Part shown: positions 52,291-61,914 of the stretch, piece after piece
Layout of the letters: each line of letters opens with the position of its first letter
Position numbering within the stretch: the stretch's first letter is position 1
Source of the DNA: Bacteroidota bacterium
GTDB taxonomy: Bacteria > Bacteroidota > Bacteroidia > Bacteroidales > F082
NCBI GenBank assembly: GCA_014382445.1
Contig: JACNJS010000035.1
Location: 158,985 to 222,984, forward strand
Reading direction: 5' to 3'
Length of the DNA stretch: 64,000 nucleotides
Translations under genes and position numbers: made by a program
Notes under the pieces: generated by a model
The model's input: only the letters and a program-made list of their open reading frames with translations
Databases searched by the model: none
What the model was told of the DNA's origin: nothing

Positions 52291-53486
52291 TGAATAAATA
52301 TGAAACTCTATACGAAGCATTAGCCAACCTCGACGGCTATATTTATCCTAATGAAATTGCCTTAAACTGGGATTTACTAATTGTAATGTATCCCTACGTT
52401 ACCGGACTTGTTGCCGGAGCATTTATCCTTGCATCTTTAAACAGAGTATTTGATATAAAAGCATTACGACCAACGTATGAAATTTCGTTGCTAACAGCGT
52501 TATCTTTTATGTTAGTAGCCACAATGCCGTTAATTACCCATCTTGGTCAGCCCTGGCGCTTCTACGAAATGCTAGTTACACCTCATTTAACTTCTGCAAT
52601 GGCCATTTTTGGTTTTGTGTATTTATGGTATCTAATGGTAGTATTATTACTCGAAATATGGTTTGATTACAGATACGATATGGTTATATGGTCGCAACAA
52701 AAAAAAGGCTTTGTGAAGTTTGTTTATAAAGCACTTACTTTATGGGTTAGTGAAACTTCACCGGAATCGAGAAAAACAGATGAGAAAATCGGCTATTTTA
52801 TTACCGTAGTTGGTATCCCTTCAGCATTTTTACTACATGGATACGTAGGATTTATATTTGGCTCTATTAAAGCAAATCCATGGTGGTCAACCGTTATGAT
52901 GCCTGTAATTTTTATTTTCTCTGCTATGGTTTCAGGAATTGCTCTGGTAATGTTTATTTATATGGGAGTTTCCTATTTGCGTAAACAGAAACCAGATATG
53001 ATGGCATTGGATACAATTGCAAAATATTTATTTTATATACTTATAATAGATTTTACTCTGGAAAGTTTAGACCAAATCCATAGAATTTATGAAGCAGATG
53101 AATCATTTGATATTCTAAAAATACTGGTTCGCGGTAAATTATTCTTTACTTTCTTTATTATGCAAATTGGAGTTGGCGTATTAATTCCACTAACTACTTT
53201 AGGTTTTCTGCAATTTAAAAAACCTAGAGAAAGAATCAGGAAGATTATATATTTAATAATAAGCATTTGTGTGTTGGTTGGTATCTTCTATATGAGATGG
53301 AATGTTGTTATTGGAGGTCAACTTTTCTCAAAAAGTTTCTATGGGTTTACCAGCTACAAGGTTGATTTAATTGGAGGTGCGGATGTTTGGTTATCTGTGT
53401 TATGGTTTATTGTGCCATTTTTTATTTTAGCGTTTCTGTTATGGCTTCTGCCACCCTGGAAAAAAAATCATGAAGCAATGCATTGA
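52290..53486 (+). CDS. NrfD/DsrP-like membrane subunit (module B)
   Basis: This 398-residue polytopic protein of the NrfD family resembles the DsrP/HybB branch. About ten helices, with LNWDLLIVMYPYVTGLVAGAFILAS at the first, ATMPLITHLGQPWRFYEMLVTPHLTSAMAIFG (conserved loop), and GIPSAFLLHGYVGFIFGSIKANPWWSTVMMPVIF. It differs clearly from the module A NrfD, so the two modules probably use different partners or redox potentials. Likely function is quinone-to-periplasm electron transfer. Confidence 0.9.
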   Translation: MNKYETLYEALANLDGYIYPNEIALNWDLLIVMYPYVTGLVAGAFILASLNRVFDIKALRPTYEISLLTALSFMLVATMPLITHLGQPWRFYEMLVTPHLTSAMAIFGFVYLWYLMVVLLLEIWFDYRYDMVIWSQQKKGFVKFVYKALTLWVSETSPESRKTDEKIGYFITVVGIPSAFLLHGYVGFIFGSIKANPWWSTVMMPVIFIFSAMVSGIALVMFIYMGVSYLRKQKPDMMALDTIAKYLFYILIIDFTLESLDQIHRIYEADESFDILKILVRGKLFFTFFIMQIGVGVLIPLTTLGFLQFKKPRERIRKIIYLIISICVLVGIFYMRWNVVIGGQLFSKSFYGFTSYKVDLIGGADVWLSVLWFIVPFFILAFLLWLLPPWKKNHEAMH

Positions 53487-53561
53487 TGCGATTTAATCGT
53501 AAAGCATATTGACTATAGTTGATATTTATCTTTAAATATTTGAATATATTAAAACTACGGT

Positions 53562-55202
53562 ATGGATGCAAATCATGATGAATTGAGTAATACTGAAATA
53601 TTTGACAGACTTACAGCTCTTGAATCAAGAGTTGCTAAACTTGAGACGATTCGACAAGGTTTACCGACTCAGACTTTAGATATTGATGAGCCAGAATTTT
53701 TAGATCAGTTTAAAAATATTTCAGTTGGATCTGTACTTGAGTCGAAAGTGGGCGAATACGGACTTTCCTGGCTTGGGAATATTGTCCTATTCTTTGGTAT
53801 TATTCTTATTGTTGAATATATTCAAAGTTCAGGTTACCAAATAGCATCTTCTGTTTTTGGATATATTTCTGTTGCTGGAATTTTCATTTTAGCACGTTTC
53901 CTAAAATCGATTTATCCCAAAATAGCCACCACATTTAGCTGGAATGCCTATTTACTTCTTTTTTATGTTACTCTTAGCTTACATTTTTTCACATCCACTC
54001 CGCTTATTGGCAACAAATCGTTAGGGTTATTATTAATTGCACTTGTAGCTTTTACCCAATTAGTAATCTCAATCAGAAAGAAATCACCCATATTAGTTGG
54101 TATTGCACTGGTACTTTTAAGCATTGTTGCCATCGTAAGTGATTCACCCCATTTTATGTTGTCGATTGCAATTGTAATAGCTGCTACTGCTGTTTACTGT
54201 ACTTTTATGTCAGGATGGAGTCGGTTGCTTACTTTTTCAATATTTCTGGTTTATTTGATCAATTTATTTTATTTTTTGAATAACCCTATTATGGGTCACC
54301 AGATACAGGCTATTAAAATACATAGCTATGGGTTTATTTATCTTTTTGTAATTGCGGCCATTTATTCGTTAATTTCTTTGGTTAAGAAATCAGAATCGTT
54401 AACCAATAATGGAATAGTGGGTTCAATTGTATTAAACGGAATGGGGTTTTCAATGCTACTATCGTTGTATGTAATATCTTTTTTTAAGTCAGATTATGTT
54501 AATATGATGGGCTCTATTTCTGCATTTTGTTTGCTTTATTCCGTCGTGCTGAAAATAAAATCAGATTGGAAAATAACATCATCGCTCTATGCCTTATTTG
54601 GTTTTGTAACCATGAGTGTGATGATACATGGTATTTATGATTTCCCCCTTGCCTATTTTATGCTGGCAATTCAAAGCCTTCTTGTGGTGTCGATGGCCAT
54701 TTGGTTTCGCAGTAAGTTTATTGTTGTTATGAATACTATGCTTTTTATATTCTTGTTAATTTTTTATTTGAGCACATCATCACTTATAGATGGAGTAAAT
54801 ATTTCTTTTTCGATGGTGGCATTAGTAACAGCAAGAATCTTGAATTGGAAAAAAGACAAGTTGACTATTAAAACGGATATATTAAGAAACATTTACCTGA
54901 TTATCGGGTTTATCATGGTTCTGATCACTCTTTTTTATTTAATTCCTGCCAGGTATGTTACGTTATCATGGACAGTTGCAGCCCTTCTTTACTTTATTCT
55001 AAGTTTGGTGTTAAAAAATATAAAATACCGATATTTAGCACTAGGTACAATGATAGCTGCCGCACTTTACTTATTCATTGTTGATCTTGCCCGTATTGAG
55101 TTAGCATATCGCATCATTGCATTAATGTTTCTTGCACTTATTTCCATAGGGCTGTCTATTTATTATTCAAAAAAATCAAAGCACAAAGCTGATAAAGAAT
55201 AA
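53562..55202 (+). CDS. DUF2339-like polytopic membrane protein
   Basis: This 546-residue protein has about 16 predicted membrane helices. The first 60 residues are cytoplasmic with a heptad-like stretch (NTEIFDRLTALESRVAKLETIRQG), then a VGEYGLSWLGNIVLFFGIILIVEYI segment typical of DUF2339 proteins. The helices continue to the C-terminus, ending in a short basic tail. The function of the family is unknown. It closes the plus-strand operon and ends just before a terminator. A link to the electron-transfer genes is not evident. Confidence 0.75.
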   Translation: MDANHDELSNTEIFDRLTALESRVAKLETIRQGLPTQTLDIDEPEFLDQFKNISVGSVLESKVGEYGLSWLGNIVLFFGIILIVEYIQSSGYQIASSVFGYISVAGIFILARFLKSIYPKIATTFSWNAYLLLFYVTLSLHFFTSTPLIGNKSLGLLLIALVAFTQLVISIRKKSPILVGIALVLLSIVAIVSDSPHFMLSIAIVIAATAVYCTFMSGWSRLLTFSIFLVYLINLFYFLNNPIMGHQIQAIKIHSYGFIYLFVIAAIYSLISLVKKSESLTNNGIVGSIVLNGMGFSMLLSLYVISFFKSDYVNMMGSISAFCLLYSVVLKIKSDWKITSSLYALFGFVTMSVMIHGIYDFPLAYFMLAIQSLLVVSMAIWFRSKFIVVMNTMLFIFLLIFYLSTSSLIDGVNISFSMVALVTARILNWKKDKLTIKTDILRNIYLIIGFIMVLITLFYLIPARYVTLSWTVAALLYFILSLVLKNIKYRYLALGTMIAAALYLFIVDLARIELAYRIIALMFLALISIGLSIYYSKKSKHKADKE

Positions 55203-55236
55203 AAAAGCTCCACTACTATCTAGTAATGGAGCTTTT
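55203..55236. terminator. Bidirectional intrinsic terminator between convergent operons
   Basis: AAAAGCTCCACTACTA (55203..55218) pairs with TAGTAATGGAGCTTTT (55221..55236), 15 of 16 positions, with a 2-base loop and A/T tracts on both sides. It separates the plus-strand NrfD operon from the minus-strand cytochrome operon and could end both transcripts. Confidence 0.88.
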
Positions 55237-55256
55237 AAATGTTTTATAATTCAAGC

Positions 55257-55748
55257 TTATTCAGCTGGAGGAATTGGGTGCGAAATCTGCACAAGGTATT
55301 CACTATAGTTGAACCCTTTGTAATGAGGACTTTGATCGTTATGACATTCTAAACATAATTTTTCGGTTGGCATAATCATACCCATTGCTAATGCTTTATC
55401 ACGATCCTTCATAATTGTGTTTGATTTGTAGCCACTGCCCGGTCCATGGCATGTTTCGCAAGATACACCTTCGCTTACTGTTAAGGTTGCAATTAGATCT
55501 TCGTTAACGCTTCCCGCAGTTGAGTGACATTTCAGGCATTTTGGATTATTTACTTCATCGCCTTTAAGTGATTCCATAGCTTTGGCGTGTTTTGTTTCAG
55601 CCCATTGTTTATATTGTGCACCGGTTGCTGGTTTATTATGACACATTTTACATTTAGCAGCTCCAATGTATTCAAATTCCTGAGCTGTAAGGTAATTTCC
55701 CCCTAAAAACAGAAGAAAACTAGCGATTAAAAGAGTTTTAATGTACAT
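55257..55748 (-). CDS. Four-haem cytochrome c554-like protein
   Basis: This 163-residue exported cytochrome has a signal peptide ending NYLTAQEF and four CxxCH motifs: CKMCH, CLKCH, CETCH and CLECH. The pattern YIGAAKCKMCHNKPATGAQYKQWAETKHAKAMESL and VSCETCHGPGSGY matches the cytochrome c554 family, which serves as a soluble periplasmic electron carrier. It is the last gene of the minus-strand operon, 126 bp after the fusion protein. A -7-like element (TACTTTTG, 55807..55814) lies about 60 bp upstream, so it may also have its own promoter. Confidence 0.9.
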   Translation of the reverse strand: MYIKTLLIASFLLFLGGNYLTAQEFEYIGAAKCKMCHNKPATGAQYKQWAETKHAKAMESLKGDEVNNPKCLKCHSTAGSVNEDLIATLTVSEGVSCETCHGPGSGYKSNTIMKDRDKALAMGMIMPTEKLCLECHNDQSPHYKGFNYSEYLVQISHPIPPAE

Positions 55749-55874
55749 GATATTGATTTTTTTGGTTATTAAATAATTTCTTTTAGTAATAATTCAATAG
55801 TATTGTCAAAAGTAATAAATTAAATAGATAATTGGATAATCATATTCTTAAATATTTTCAGCATCATTATATTT

Positions 55875-58682
55875 TTAATAAACTCCTGCAATTAATGAAT
55901 ATATAATTAGTCCCACCATAATTATGCCAAGTGATAAAAATAGGTATCCGAAAAATTTAACTATTTTAATATAAGTAGATGATATTTCCTTTTCAACAGT
56001 TACACTATCTAATCTTCCTGATTCAACCAACTCTTTATATTCTCGTGGCCTGTCTTTCATATATTCATCAAAAGGAACATGGCCGGTAAAAATAACGGTG
56101 TCCATAGGGAATGATTCTGGACGCAGATGCGTATTAAAAAAGTGAATAGTGAATATGAAACCGGTAGCTAACAATGCTTCATCACTATGAATGATTTGAG
56201 CTACGTTAATCGCCCAACCCGGAATGAAATGAGTGAAAAATTCAGGGAACCAAAGTATCAAACCCGATAAGCCAATAACGGCTACTCCCCAAAAAACAGC
56301 CATATAGTCAAATTTCTCCCAATAAGTCCATCTTCCATACTCAGGTCGTGGTCCTTTACCTAAAAACCACTTGATTGATGCTCCAAGATCCTTTATATCC
56401 TGTTTATTAAACATTAATGAATTCTTTCCGAAAAGAAAATCTTTCCCACTTAAACCTTCCTTAGCCCTTAACTGAAACAAAGTTGAAAGGTGGAATGCAA
56501 AATAGACAAATGTAACAATTGCGGCAAACCTGTGTATAGTTCCAGCAGATTTTACTCCGCCTAGCATGTGAGCAATCCATGAAGCCCATTCCATGTGAGC
56601 AAACTTTAATGTCATGCCGGTTAAAGCGAGTAATAAAAAACTCAGAATAACCATAATATGTGTAAATCTCTGGCGTTTATTGAACCTGCGGTAGTATTTG
56701 GTTTTGCCTACCGGAGTATGATGTTTATTTATTTTGCGCTGTTTTAGTGAACGTGGTAACCAAATTAAAGTGTGGAGGCCAAAGAATCCAAAAACAAATA
56801 TAAGCAATGATGTCATGCCCCAAAATGACCAAAATAAAATCGGGTTGTCGTTGTGGGTCGCATGTGTAAGGTATCCTGTAAATTCAAGGGTTACATTGTT
56901 GTGACATTTTGAGCACGTATTTACAATATTCTTATAGCCGACCATTGAATTTGGATTCTCCACTTTGAGAATCTTATGTGCTCCATGACAATCAGAACAT
57001 CTTGCAGCGTCCAAATCTCCCAACATATATGCCTTACCATGATATGTTTCTTTATATGTTCCAGAAAGTTTTTCATGGCACAATCCACATTGAACTGTGA
57101 TTTCGGTCATGAATTTATCCTTATCAATTTCACTAATCACATGTGCTGAGTGACATGTACCGCAGTTTGGATAGGTTTTACTTTCAGTATTGTTGTAGAT
57201 TGAATGGTCGCTGGCAATATAATCATCATAAATACTTTTGTGGCATTTTGCACAGGTGAGGGATATATTATTAGGATGCACCGAAGAAAGTGTATCACTT
57301 TCCTTCAATTCATGATGTGTAGTATGGCAATCAGTACAAACAGCACTTACAAGTAAACCCTTGTCAGTAAGCCCTTTCCCATGAATGCTTGTTGAGTAGT
57401 CGAGATAAGCGTTTACTTCTTTTAATCCGGCCATCTTGTTTGCATCGCCGTCTTCCTTATGGCAACTTCCACAAAGTGTTGGTATCTCTCCACGGTATGT
57501 CGGTGAGGTATCATCAAACCTGGATTTTGTTTCGTGTGTTCCATGGCAATTAGTGCAGTATGGTGCATCTTCCTCTTTTCGTAAAAAAGCCTGCCCATGA
57601 CCACTGTCAAAATATTCGTTTGAAACCTCAATATGACAATTTGAACAATCGATTTTATCAACGGTTTCACAGGGTCTTTTTAAGTTGTGGGATACGCCAG
57701 TATGACATTTGGCACACTGTATGCTCGAATGTACTGAATTGGCTAGATGAGTTAGATCGAAATGAAGCGTATCACCGGTCTGAGATAATAAATATTCGCT
57801 TTTGGAAGCATCTTTCTGATGACATCCTAAACAGGCTTGATTTGGTATAACGTCTTCAATATTTTGATATTCAACTTTATGTGGTGGGTGACAATCGGAG
57901 CATGAAGGTACAGCACCCGGAGATTTTTCCCATAATTCACTTTTAATTACCTTTTTGTGCACTTCTTCAATACGAACGTGGCACTTCATACACGTACGTG
58001 CGATCCGTTTTGGATTAACTGATGAATTTGGGCTTTCGTGTGGTAGAATTAAGTGACTGTTATGGCAGTCGTTACATGTTGCTGTAACAATTAAACCACT
58101 TTGATAAAGACCTCTACCGTGAATGCCCTGACTATAATTTTCGACAATATTGTGCTCATCGATCTTATAAATTCTGGCAACAGGCGCTCCCTCCTTATGA
58201 CAATTCCCGCATAAGATTGGGATATTCATCTTGTAGGTTTTTGAATCTGAATTCCAACGTGATAGTATATCATGTGTGCCATGACATTCTTTACAATCAG
58301 GAGCATATGGTTCGTTCAGGCTAAGGGCCTGGCCATGTATACCTGCAAAAAACTGCATTTCACTATCCTTATGGCATGTACCGCATTCAACTGGTGCTAA
58401 TTTTTTCAGTTTATCGGCATGCATATATTCGTCAGTATTTACATCCGTATGGCATTTAATGCAACTAACTTTATTGTGGACTGAATGACTTAGGACATTC
58501 GTCTTAACAAACATAGAAACAGTTTCCCCATTTTTTTCAGCAATTAGTTCAGGGTCTTCATGGCACATCATGCAGTCCTCGTCCGATTGTGCAATTACAC
58601 CATTAAAGAAAAAAAGAAGTATAATGAAATAACAAGTAGTTACATAACCAAAAAAAAACTTTTGTCTTTTATACTTTATCAT
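55875..58682 (-). CDS. Nineteen-haem cytochrome c fused to a cytochrome b membrane domain
   Basis: This unusual 935-residue protein joins a large multihaem cytochrome to a quinone-type membrane domain. After a signal (ends FFFNGVIAQ) come 19 CxxCH motifs over residues about 35-600, from DCMMCH to NTCSKCHNN. Two stretches are near repeats, each carrying CHGTH, then CGxCHKE, then C..CH at similar spacing, so the region arose by duplication. From about residue 630 come hydrophobic helices with RFTHIMVILSFLLLALTGMTLKF, AGTIHRFAAIVTFVYFAFHLSTLF and FIFTIHFFNTHLRPESFP, the layout of cytochrome b561 or formate dehydrogenase gamma subunits. It could pass electrons from quinol straight through a haem wire. 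No catalytic site is seen. Confidence 0.88.
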   Translation of the reverse strand: MIKYKRQKFFFGYVTTCYFIILLFFFNGVIAQSDEDCMMCHEDPELIAEKNGETVSMFVKTNVLSHSVHNKVSCIKCHTDVNTDEYMHADKLKKLAPVECGTCHKDSEMQFFAGIHGQALSLNEPYAPDCKECHGTHDILSRWNSDSKTYKMNIPILCGNCHKEGAPVARIYKIDEHNIVENYSQGIHGRGLYQSGLIVTATCNDCHNSHLILPHESPNSSVNPKRIARTCMKCHVRIEEVHKKVIKSELWEKSPGAVPSCSDCHPPHKVEYQNIEDVIPNQACLGCHQKDASKSEYLLSQTGDTLHFDLTHLANSVHSSIQCAKCHTGVSHNLKRPCETVDKIDCSNCHIEVSNEYFDSGHGQAFLRKEEDAPYCTNCHGTHETKSRFDDTSPTYRGEIPTLCGSCHKEDGDANKMAGLKEVNAYLDYSTSIHGKGLTDKGLLVSAVCTDCHTTHHELKESDTLSSVHPNNISLTCAKCHKSIYDDYIASDHSIYNNTESKTYPNCGTCHSAHVISEIDKDKFMTEITVQCGLCHEKLSGTYKETYHGKAYMLGDLDAARCSDCHGAHKILKVENPNSMVGYKNIVNTCSKCHNNVTLEFTGYLTHATHNDNPILFWSFWGMTSLLIFVFGFFGLHTLIWLPRSLKQRKINKHHTPVGKTKYYRRFNKRQRFTHIMVILSFLLLALTGMTLKFAHMEWASWIAHMLGGVKSAGTIHRFAAIVTFVYFAFHLSTLFQLRAKEGLSGKDFLFGKNSLMFNKQDIKDLGASIKWFLGKGPRPEYGRWTYWEKFDYMAVFWGVAVIGLSGLILWFPEFFTHFIPGWAINVAQIIHSDEALLATGFIFTIHFFNTHLRPESFPMDTVIFTGHVPFDEYMKDRPREYKELVESGRLDSVTVEKEISSTYIKIVKFFGYLFLSLGIIMVGLIIYSLIAGVY

Positions 58683-58729
58683 AATAATATTTAATCTATT
58701 AATTTGAACAAATTATCTTCTTTTTAATC

Positions 58730-59338
58730 TTAATGCCACCCATTTATCATACTCTTGAAATTTGCTAATGCTGTTTTTCCAATAGTGCAGAAGTATATAT
58801 GTACAGCCATAAAGATAGAAAGTGCAAATCCTGTTACGATGTGTATCAAATCGACAATATGTATTCCGCTTATGCCAAATAAATCTGTTGGTAATATTTC
58901 AGGGAAGAATAAAGCAGTTCCGGTAATAACGATAATTGGCATAAATACATACATTACAATTACATAGCTTATTTTTTGTAGTGGATTAAATTTTCTGTCA
59001 ATTGATATTGGATAGGGGGCATCTTCATTTTTAAATATTCCAATTGAATAATAACGTAATTGTTTTAAAACACGAACTAACATACCTGTTAAATGAAATT
59101 GGTAATAAGTTCCATTAGAGGTAAACCGGTTGCTAAACAAATAGAATATATATGCAACACACAAAGCAATGCCTGCAATGTCGTGTATTGAAATAGCCCA
59201 ATCAAAACGAATTAAAGAATAATCGTTACTTGAATATTGCAAACTCAATCCGGTAACTATAAGGGTCAGAAATAATAGGGCATTTAACAGATGCCATAAT
59301 CTAACCCAAATTGGATATAGGTAAACTTGATTTTTCAT
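58730..59338 (-). CDS. Cytochrome b561-like membrane protein
   Basis: This 202-residue four-helix membrane protein resembles the b-type subunits of Ni-Fe hydrogenase and formate dehydrogenase. His residues in helices are WVRLWHLLNALLFLTL, WAISIHDIAGIAL, IHIVDLIHIVTGFALSIFMAVHIYF, suitable for two haem b groups. Its start overlaps the stop of the preceding gene by 4 bp, so it is coupled to the 7-haem cytochrome. It probably supplies the quinone-reactive part for that cytochrome. Confidence 0.88.
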   Translation of the reverse strand: MKNQVYLYPIWVRLWHLLNALLFLTLIVTGLSLQYSSNDYSLIRFDWAISIHDIAGIALCVAYIFYLFSNRFTSNGTYYQFHLTGMLVRVLKQLRYYSIGIFKNEDAPYPISIDRKFNPLQKISYVIVMYVFMPIIVITGTALFFPEILPTDLFGISGIHIVDLIHIVTGFALSIFMAVHIYFCTIGKTALANFKSMINGWH

Positions 59339-60273
59339 TTTATAAATATTCTTAAAACGGCGTGAATAAAAATAAGTAGCAACACGAACCCAAATATGAG
59401 TCCGCTCAATACGTTAAGGTAGTAGTTTCTGTTGGCACCTATGATATATGAATCATCCAATGTAGAAGCATTGAAAAAACCATATTTATTTCTTTTTTCT
59501 ATTGCTTGGAATTTATATAAAGAAGACATTAATATCGAATTTTGCGAATGGCATTCAACACATTTTCGAACTGCCTTGTCTTTGGTTTGAACTTTATGAG
59601 CTACCAAAATATTGTTGCTGGTATCTGTATGGCACTCAATACACCTTACATGGGCAAAGTGTGATATTTGATTTGGAAGCCAATCGTGTTTTTCAATAAT
59701 ATTTGGATTTTTATCTGATGAAATAAGCTGATATTTATTTATGTCGGCATGACAGCTTAAACAAATATTATTATCATAAACAATTGTTTCAAGTAAATTT
59801 TGGTTGTTACGTGCGTTTATTTTATAAGTGTGTGGATTGTGGCACATCCAACAAGTAAAATCTTGGCTATGCTTTGTAGAATGAACACTTTCCTGGAATT
59901 GCTGATCTATTTTTGCAAAATTGTAAACTTCATCATCACCTTCATGACAATCGAAACATCCGGGCATGGCTTCCATTTGCAATTCATTGTCGTGAGGGAA
60001 GGTTTTGAAACCATACGAATGACAATCAATACATTCAAACGAACTATGGTTTTGATAATAGTATAATGCAGAATCAATTATCAGATAGGGATTCATTCGA
60101 TTAGTAACATTGCGTTCCAGAATTTCATTGTAAAATGAATAAGTCGGGTTTCCATGGCAATAAAAACACTTGCTGTTTTCGGGAGAATGTTCAACGGATT
60201 CATCTGTTATTTCCTGTGCAATGAGAAATGTGCTAAATAATACTATAAGGTTTATAAATAATAATTTTTTCAT
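59335..60273 (-). CDS. Seven-haem cytochrome c with C-terminal membrane anchor
   Basis: This 312-residue exported protein has a signal ending STFLIAQ and seven CxxCH sites: CFYCH, CIDCH, CFDCH, CWMCH, CLSCH, CIECH and CVECH. A single C-terminal helix (YYLNVLSGLIFGFVLLLIFIHAVLRIFIK) holds it at the membrane. It overlaps the cytochrome b gene by 4 bp. The pair forms a second small quinol-to-haem unit in this operon, parallel to the fused protein at 55875. The terminal acceptor is unknown. Confidence 0.9.
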   Translation of the reverse strand: MKKLLFINLIVLFSTFLIAQEITDESVEHSPENSKCFYCHGNPTYSFYNEILERNVTNRMNPYLIIDSALYYYQNHSSFECIDCHSYGFKTFPHDNELQMEAMPGCFDCHEGDDEVYNFAKIDQQFQESVHSTKHSQDFTCWMCHNPHTYKINARNNQNLLETIVYDNNICLSCHADINKYQLISSDKNPNIIEKHDWLPNQISHFAHVRCIECHTDTSNNILVAHKVQTKDKAVRKCVECHSQNSILMSSLYKFQAIEKRNKYGFFNASTLDDSYIIGANRNYYLNVLSGLIFGFVLLLIFIHAVLRIFIK

Positions 60274-60344
60274 TTGATTGATCTTTACATACTTTATTGC
60301 TTAATTATCAGAATAATATAATTTTCTAATTTGGGTTTAAATAC

Positions 60345-61838
60345 TTAATACAATTCCTTATGGCATTCAAAACAAGTCATCTCTTTCCAATCGTCCATTT
60401 CAAAAGGGTGGTTGAAAACTAATGAGCTATCAGCATTGGCATATTCCATATCACCGGCAGGTCCTTGAGCTTTTATTGAATGACACACGGTGCAATCTCT
60501 TGAAATTACATGTCCATCATCGCTTATGAAGTTATCGTTATGACATCTTATACATCCTAACGTCTCAACATGACCCATATAGTTTGGATACTGACTCCAG
60601 TCGGCTTTCATAGTTGGGAAAATGTTATTCTTATAACCAGTTTGTATAGCTTCAATTGCTTTTGGAATCACCTCTGGGTTAGCAATAACAAAATCTTCAT
60701 AGTTTTCATCGTAATACTTATTTACCTTATTTGATATGTAATTCATAGCACTGTCAGTGGTAGGAAATTCTTCAACAAGAATCCCCATTATATAACTTTT
60801 AATCTCCGGAATATCTAATGATATTTCACCTGAGGCAATTGCAGCATCAATAAATATTGCTGGTGAAAGATAATCATGAGATGGTCGGTTATGACAATCT
60901 AAACAATCCATTGTCCTAGTTTCGCTAGATTGAATAGAATCAGTAATTAGATTGTTCTTAAAAACTCTTACTTTTCCGGTGCTAAGATTTGTGTATTTTA
61001 CTTCTGTTATTGAATCTCTTTTCCAATTTGAAACATAGTCAATTTTAACATCTGGATTAATATGCCAGTGGATTCCTTCTGATTGTCCTAAAGCACTATG
61101 TTCAGGACCTGTTTTCATTAGTAGTTGAATATTCCACTCAGTGTTTTCTTCATCTGATAAAAAGTGTTTTTTTGTAACGAACTTTGGATCATAAAACTTT
61201 TGTGGCCAATGGCATTTTTCACATGTTTCCTGAGCGGGCCTTAAGTTGTGTATTGGAGTTTCGATAGGCGTAGGATATGCTTTTGCAATTACAGAGTAAA
61301 CCTGATACATGCCTGAAAGTTTTGATTTTACATACCAGTTTACTCCAGTACCTACATGGCATTCAACACAACTAACACGTGCATGTGCTGAATTGTGGTA
61401 AGTAACATATTCAGGTTCCATTACTGAGTGGCATAATGTACCGCAAAATTCGTTTGATTCGGTATAATGAAAAACCTCATAACTGCCAAGGGCTGTAAAT
61501 AATAAGAAGATAGCTGTTCCGATAACAAAGATAGCAACAACCATTCGTTGGCTGGCGTCATTTAAGTTAACAATGGGAAATTTAACTTCTCGATGAACTT
61601 CTTTACTCTTGTCTCTTTTCATTTTTCTCACCGTTCCGATTGGGATCAGAATCAGGCCGATAATTAGAAAAACAGGTAGTATTATAAATGTAAATAAACC
61701 CAAATAATTTCCTACATCAGTTGGAAAAATGAATGTGATTGCTAATGTAAAAACAATCAGCAAAAAACTGACAGAAGCCAAAACAGCACCGGAAATTGTT
61801 GTCCAGCTATAAAATGATTTTGGTAGTTTCATTATCAA
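60345..61838 (-). CDS. NapC/NirT-like multihaem cytochrome (seven haem sites)
   Basis: This 497-residue protein has two membrane segments in the N-terminus (SGAVLASVSFLLIVFTLAITF and YLGLFTFIILPVFLIIGLILI), a further helix (RMVVAIFVIGTAIFLLFTALG), and then a periplasmic part with six canonical CxxCH sites (CVECH, CEKCH, CLDCH, CIRCH, CTVCH, CFECH) plus one CX3CH site, FCGTLCHSVMEPE. That first noncanonical site corresponds to the NapC/NrfH quinol-side haem. The NapC family takes electrons from menaquinol and delivers them to periplasmic reductases. Here no reductase gene follows, so the partner may be the cytochromes downstream. The two possible starts (Met1, Met3) are almost identical. Confidence 0.9.
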   Translation of the reverse strand: MIMKLPKSFYSWTTISGAVLASVSFLLIVFTLAITFIFPTDVGNYLGLFTFIILPVFLIIGLILIPIGTVRKMKRDKSKEVHREVKFPIVNLNDASQRMVVAIFVIGTAIFLLFTALGSYEVFHYTESNEFCGTLCHSVMEPEYVTYHNSAHARVSCVECHVGTGVNWYVKSKLSGMYQVYSVIAKAYPTPIETPIHNLRPAQETCEKCHWPQKFYDPKFVTKKHFLSDEENTEWNIQLLMKTGPEHSALGQSEGIHWHINPDVKIDYVSNWKRDSITEVKYTNLSTGKVRVFKNNLITDSIQSSETRTMDCLDCHNRPSHDYLSPAIFIDAAIASGEISLDIPEIKSYIMGILVEEFPTTDSAMNYISNKVNKYYDENYEDFVIANPEVIPKAIEAIQTGYKNNIFPTMKADWSQYPNYMGHVETLGCIRCHNDNFISDDGHVISRDCTVCHSIKAQGPAGDMEYANADSSLVFNHPFEMDDWKEMTCFECHKELY

Positions 61839-61914
61839 TAAAATTTGAAGAAGCCAAGAAGAATTTAAAGTAATAAGTGCTACTTTAGTGCAGCACCGTT
61901 GAATAATTCATTAA

